23,880 nt of DNA from Suillus spraguei (lineage: Eukaryota; Basidiomycota; Agaricomycetes; Boletales; Suillaceae). The notes beneath the pieces are model-generated. The model was not told the DNA's origin and searched no databases. It worked only from the letters and a program-made list of their open reading frames with translations. Each line of letters starts with the position of its first letter. Position 1 is the stretch's first letter. This document shows, in pieces, positions 20,173 to 23,880 of the stretch. Location: assembly GCA_016800925.1 (NCBI GenBank), contig JABCPU010000849.1, positions 1-23,880 of the forward strand, given 5' to 3'. The translations under genes and the position numbers were made by a program.

Positions 20173-22735
20173 GGAAAAGGCGATACGACACCAGCACTAT
20201 ATATAATGGTCCGTGGTTGGAATTCCTGCGAGTCATACACCGCTAGACGCATCGCTTTTCGTCACGTGCACTCGTGCACCAACACTCCTCCTCGACGCGA
20301 CAAGTAACTCCTCCTCGATTATTCACTGTAGGCCTAGACAAGCACGTAGACGGGCACAATCTTTCTTGGGTAATGCTTTTGGTAAAAATATCGGCCAGGT
20401 TGTCTTTAGATCGGACATAGTGTAGCTTTAGCTGGCGTAGTGAGACACGTTCTCGAATTGGAGCGGCGTGCAAGGTCGATATGTTTGACGCGCGCATGGA
20501 AGGAAGGGTCCTCAGTAAGGACAATGGCACCGTTGTTATCACACATTAAGGGGAGGCAGAGAGTTGCGGAAACTCGAGCTCATTGAGGAGCATACGCAGC
20601 CAGGTGATCTCTTCGCCGGCTTCAGAAGCGGCGATGTATTCAGCTTCACAGGTAGATAAAGCCACTGTCTTTTGCTGACGTGCGCTCCAGGTAATGAGAC
20701 CGCTGCCGAGCAAGCAGCAATAGCCACTGACAGACCTGCGAGTATTGATACAACTCCCTAAGTCACTGTCTGTGTAAGCAATGAGCCACGCAGTGTGTTC
20801 GCCACCGAGGACAAGACAGAGGTCACGAGTACCCTTGAGATATTGAACGACCCATTTGGCAGCTTCCCAGTAAACAGGCCCATAGGAATCAAGGAATTTA
20901 CAGAGTTGTTGGATGGCATAGGAGATGTCTGGTCAGGTTCCGATGGCTAGGTACATAAGTGATCCGACCAAAGATCTGTAAGGTGTCCGCTGCATGAGTT
21001 CACGTTCGGCATCTGTCCGTGGGGAATGGTCTCGTCGAGAAAGGTGAAGACCAGGGTCCATAGGTATGGAAACAGGAACTGCGTCTGAAAGGCCGAATTG
21101 CGAGATTATGTGATCAATTAGGGCTGTTTGGGATAGTGAAATGGTGCGAGTGACACGATCACGGGCAATACCGATACTGAGGCAAAAATGAGCATCGCCA
21201 AGCTCTGAAACTTGCCATTTGTTTTTGAGTTGCATTTTAAACTCGGAGATTGCTGCCTTAGAGCTGCCTACGGTGAAGAAGTCGTTAACATGAATAGCGA
21301 CGAGGAGGGTGCCGGAGAGATTGTGGCGGTAGTATATGCAATGCTCGCTCTGTAGGCGTATAAAGCCCCATGACAGCATGGCGGCATTGAGTGTACGATT
21401 CCAGACAGGCCACCCTGTTTCTGCCATATAGGCCCTTTTGAAGTTCCCATACGTGGTCCTTGAAGCCGACCGCAACAAAACCTTCTGGCTGTTCCATGTA
21501 ACAAACTTCGTCGGAGTCCAGAAGACCATAAAGGAATGCAGTTTTGATGTCGAGCTGCTCAATTTCCCAGTTGAGGGCAGCGCCAATGTGAGCCAGAATG
21601 CGAAAAGATTCAAGGTGAGCGGTGGGTGCAGAGGTCTTTGTGTAGTCCTGTCCCCAAACTGCCGAGTATCCCTGGCAAACGTAGCATGCCTTGAACTGGG
21701 CAGGGTTACCGTCCTGATCGTGTTTGAGCTTGAAGACAGGACAGCCTTTCATTATTTTGTGACCAGTGGGGACAGTTGACCGAGGCACAAGTTTGTACAC
21801 TCCAAGCGCACGTAAAGAAGCAAATTCATTATGTAGAGCCTGGGTCCATTCAGACGCATGGATGGAGTTCATAGCATCAGCATAAGTGACTGGGTCGTTT
21901 GGGTGTTCACTCGTGAAACCATCGGGAATAGCTGCAAAGATCTTAGTCAGATGAGCAAGGTTTGTCTCGAAGTCAGCAGGATCCCTGTAAGAACATTAGC
22001 CGGGAATGCAGCTTCGTCGATAGTAGGTAACGTGTGAGTGCGGTCGGAGTTGACCTGTGGAACCAGGCACAGGGCTGCACTAACATAAGGTAGACCTTCT
22101 GCAGCGCAACAGTGCTCAGAGGGAATAGGTACCCGTGAGGAACGACGGAGAGATGGTTCAGGGACCAGTGGGGTGGTAGAAGGCGCAAGCACGGCTGGAG
22201 TGGGGTCATCATCCTCACTGGAGGCATCAGCTGCAGAAGTATGGTCAAGTGGGACGGAAGTGTTCTTGATGGTAACACCAGGGTGTAGTGGGGTAGTGGT
22301 AGAATTGTGTGACTCAATAAACGAGACGTGGCATGACACAAATACCTTATGAGTTTCACGATGGTAGCACCAATAAGCCTTAGAGTCAAGGGAATAACCG
22401 ATGAGCACACATTCAACTGAACAATTGTTGATTTTTGGGTTATGGTGGTTTTGAATAAGAACGAAGGCGCGACAACCGATTTCCCTAAGATGAGTGAGAT
22501 CAGGCTTCCGGTCATGCCAGCGTTCATAAGGTGTGTGACCAGACTGAGAGGAGACGGGTGTACGGTTAGAAAGATAGCACGCCATCAGAATGAATTCATC
22601 CCAACAGTTGGCTGGTATACTGCAAGCAGAATGCATAGCACATGCCTTACCCATGAGCATGCGGTGCAGACGTTCCACTCTACCATTCTGTGCGGAGGTA
22701 TAAGGTGCCGCATCAGGAAATTCGCACATTCCTTA
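20173..22735 (-). mobile_element. Decayed, 5'-truncated Ty1/copia-type retrotransposon
   Basis: On the minus strand the order is integrase C-terminal part (22729-21947), reverse transcriptase (21872-20933), then RNase H (about 20932-20243), the copia order. Integrase shows SAQNGRVERLHRMLMGKA and YLSNRTPVSSQSGHTPYERW. Reverse transcriptase shows WEIEQLDIKTAFLYG and, at the active site, IHVNDFF: the first Asp of the usual DD pair is Asn (codon 21286-21284). RNase H shows STCEAEYIAASE and VRSKDNLADIFTKS. Gag, protease and the integrase N-terminus are absent. Breaks: frameshift near 21985, frameshift within reverse transcriptase around 21430, TGA at 20935-20933 within AIGT-PDISYA, and at least two frame changes in RNase H. 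It cannot move by itself. Confidence 0.88.
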
Positions 22736-22985
22736 ACATGCCCTTATGCGGACTTATTTACACTTAACTGCCTTGGTGAAATTGAATCTACTTGTCCAAA
22801 ATTTCAACGTGAATGAATTCAGAAAAAAAAAGTTGAGATATATTAATATACATGTTTTATTGTATTTCGCACTCAAAAAATATAAGATATGCCAGGTGAA
22901 TGATGTGAGAGAGAGCAAACAAGTTTTGAGATAAGTGAGTTAAGCTGATTAAGCACGTCAAGGAATGTGTGAATTTCCTGATGCG
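22709..22985. repeat. Inverted repeat, 33-bp arms around a 211-bp AT-rich loop
   Basis: The arms at 22709-22741 and 22953-22985 match as reverse complements at 30 of 33 positions, and all three differences are transitions. The left arm encodes the start of the surviving integrase frame (MCEFPDA). The right arm repeats that bit in the opposite direction and then diverges. The loop is AT-rich with an A run near 22822-22830. It marks the broken edge of the copia element. Confidence 0.75.
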
Positions 22986-23030
22986 TGAACTGGTGTTGGG
23001 TTTCATGCAAGAGGAGCCACTCTCACATAG

Positions 23031-23880
23031 TGTTACAAGAACACCTTCTTGCGCCCCTACTATCATTTTTCCTCCTATGCATCGCCATCTACTCTCGTCC
23101 TGACGAGGCCTCCACCTTCGTCCTTCGCTACCTCGTCTGGCTTGCCATCGTCACTCCTTACCTCGCCTATGCTCGCCTCCTCCATTGTCACTAACCGCGC
23201 ACTCTTCCGGTACCCCTCACACTCATACGCGCTCTTCACGCTCCTCACGCTTCTCGCGTCTCAAGTGCCTCTGTCGCATTCGATGCCTCCCTCTCATGTG
23301 CTACCCCATGGTTCACACAAACAGCCCTCTGGCTCAAGGACTACGTCTGGTGTTGTATTTCCTTTTATCTTTTCCTTTGCATTTACCTATGACTCATGCG
23401 TCGCCTCATTGGCTCGTACCTTTTATACCTTCGGCTCCGCACCTATGACTCCCTTTCACACATGCGTGCATTCATTGGTTCATACACCTCTGACTCATCT
23501 ATGAGCATGTGTTCTCCTATTGGCTATCTGACTTCATACTTAATCTAGCGATACTTACATATTTGCGCTCTGCTTCTATCTTATGTATAAATACGTGCAG
23601 ATAGCCTTTGTACTTCTTTAACTTGAATCTACTTGATCTTCAACCCTGAACTTCCTTCGATAAGCTTTTCATAAGCTTATTGTCTCTATTTGAACTTCAT
23701 AGAAGCTCATCGCTTCTACGTCTTTGATCATTGTCAAGAACCTTGTCTCTGTGACATAGCGCATAGCGCCTACCTCTGACCAACACAACTAGCGCACTCC
23801 ACGCTAGGAGACTGATATGCATGGGCCGCCGCTCTTGATAGAGCGCCTGTCGCAGACACCACTCAAGTTCCTTAGTACTG
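23031..23880 (+). repeat. Putative LTR or promoter-rich repeat, continues past the right edge
   Basis: It starts at TGTTACAAGAAC (a TG start inside the small palindrome GTGTT-ACAAG-AACAC). It is pyrimidine-rich on the plus strand without a coherent protein. It carries three spaced TGACTC motifs (23390, 23446, 23491), each followed by ATTGG, an inverted CCAAT box (23408, 23474, 23519), and then TATAAATA at 23586-23593. That is the layout of a strong RNA polymerase II promoter, as in an LTR U3-R junction. The direction is opposite to the copia fragment, so it would belong to another element, possibly of the gypsy type. No second LTR is visible, so this stays a proposal. Confidence 0.45.

Noticed and set aside
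23049..23504. 151-codon plus-strand frame rich in Ser, Thr and Pro
   Set aside because: A by-product of pyrimidine-rich sequence, running through repeated promoter-like modules; not treated as a gene.
1..23880. CRISPR array, rRNA or bacterial-type operon
   Set aside because: No regularly spaced repeats of that kind; intron-rich genes show a eukaryotic genome.

Overview
The window looks like nuclear DNA of a basidiomycete fungus, most likely an agaricomycete. Every gene is cut by many introns of about 47-82 bases with GT-AG (twice GC-AG) borders. The gene families (TKL-type kinases with an HGDL catalytic loop, Zn2Cys6 regulators with a Fungal_trans_2-like C-terminal region, copia retroelements) are ones expanded in that group. 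Boletales is my best guess from remembered protein style only; no tRNA, rRNA or CRISPR was seen.

Layout. (1) 1-8966, all minus strand: three related copies of a Zn2Cys6 transcription factor gene. The left copy (1-1396) is about 98% identical by eye to the right copy (7504-8901), and is joined in frame behind a TKL-type protein kinase. The result is a kinase-DNA-binding chimera (247-3013), the most unusual object here. The middle copy (3765-5097) is diverged and lacks its 5' part. All three copies carry one-base indels, mostly in short homopolymers, so they are either young pseudogenes or carry assembly errors. (2) 9846-12460: a divergent pair, a two-PH-domain protein (minus) and an acyl-CoA-binding protein (plus), sharing a 465-bp promoter with a CCAAT palindrome. 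(3) 12461-15300: 2.8 kb without a recognisable gene. (4) 15301-18325: a large secreted/anchored Kelch protein with signal peptide, beta-propeller, one membrane helix and long cytoplasmic tail. (5) 19210 to the end: a second kinase, broken by a nonsense codon and cut off in the activation loop by LTR-like repeats, followed by a decayed copia pol on the minus strand, an inverted repeat around an AT-rich loop, and a promoter-like probable LTR leaving the window on the right.

The left 9 kb and right 4.7 kb behave as accessory, rearranging DNA. The middle (9.8-18.3 kb) holds ordinary conserved genes with intact frames: 480, 101 and 975 residues, with all exon phases adding up.
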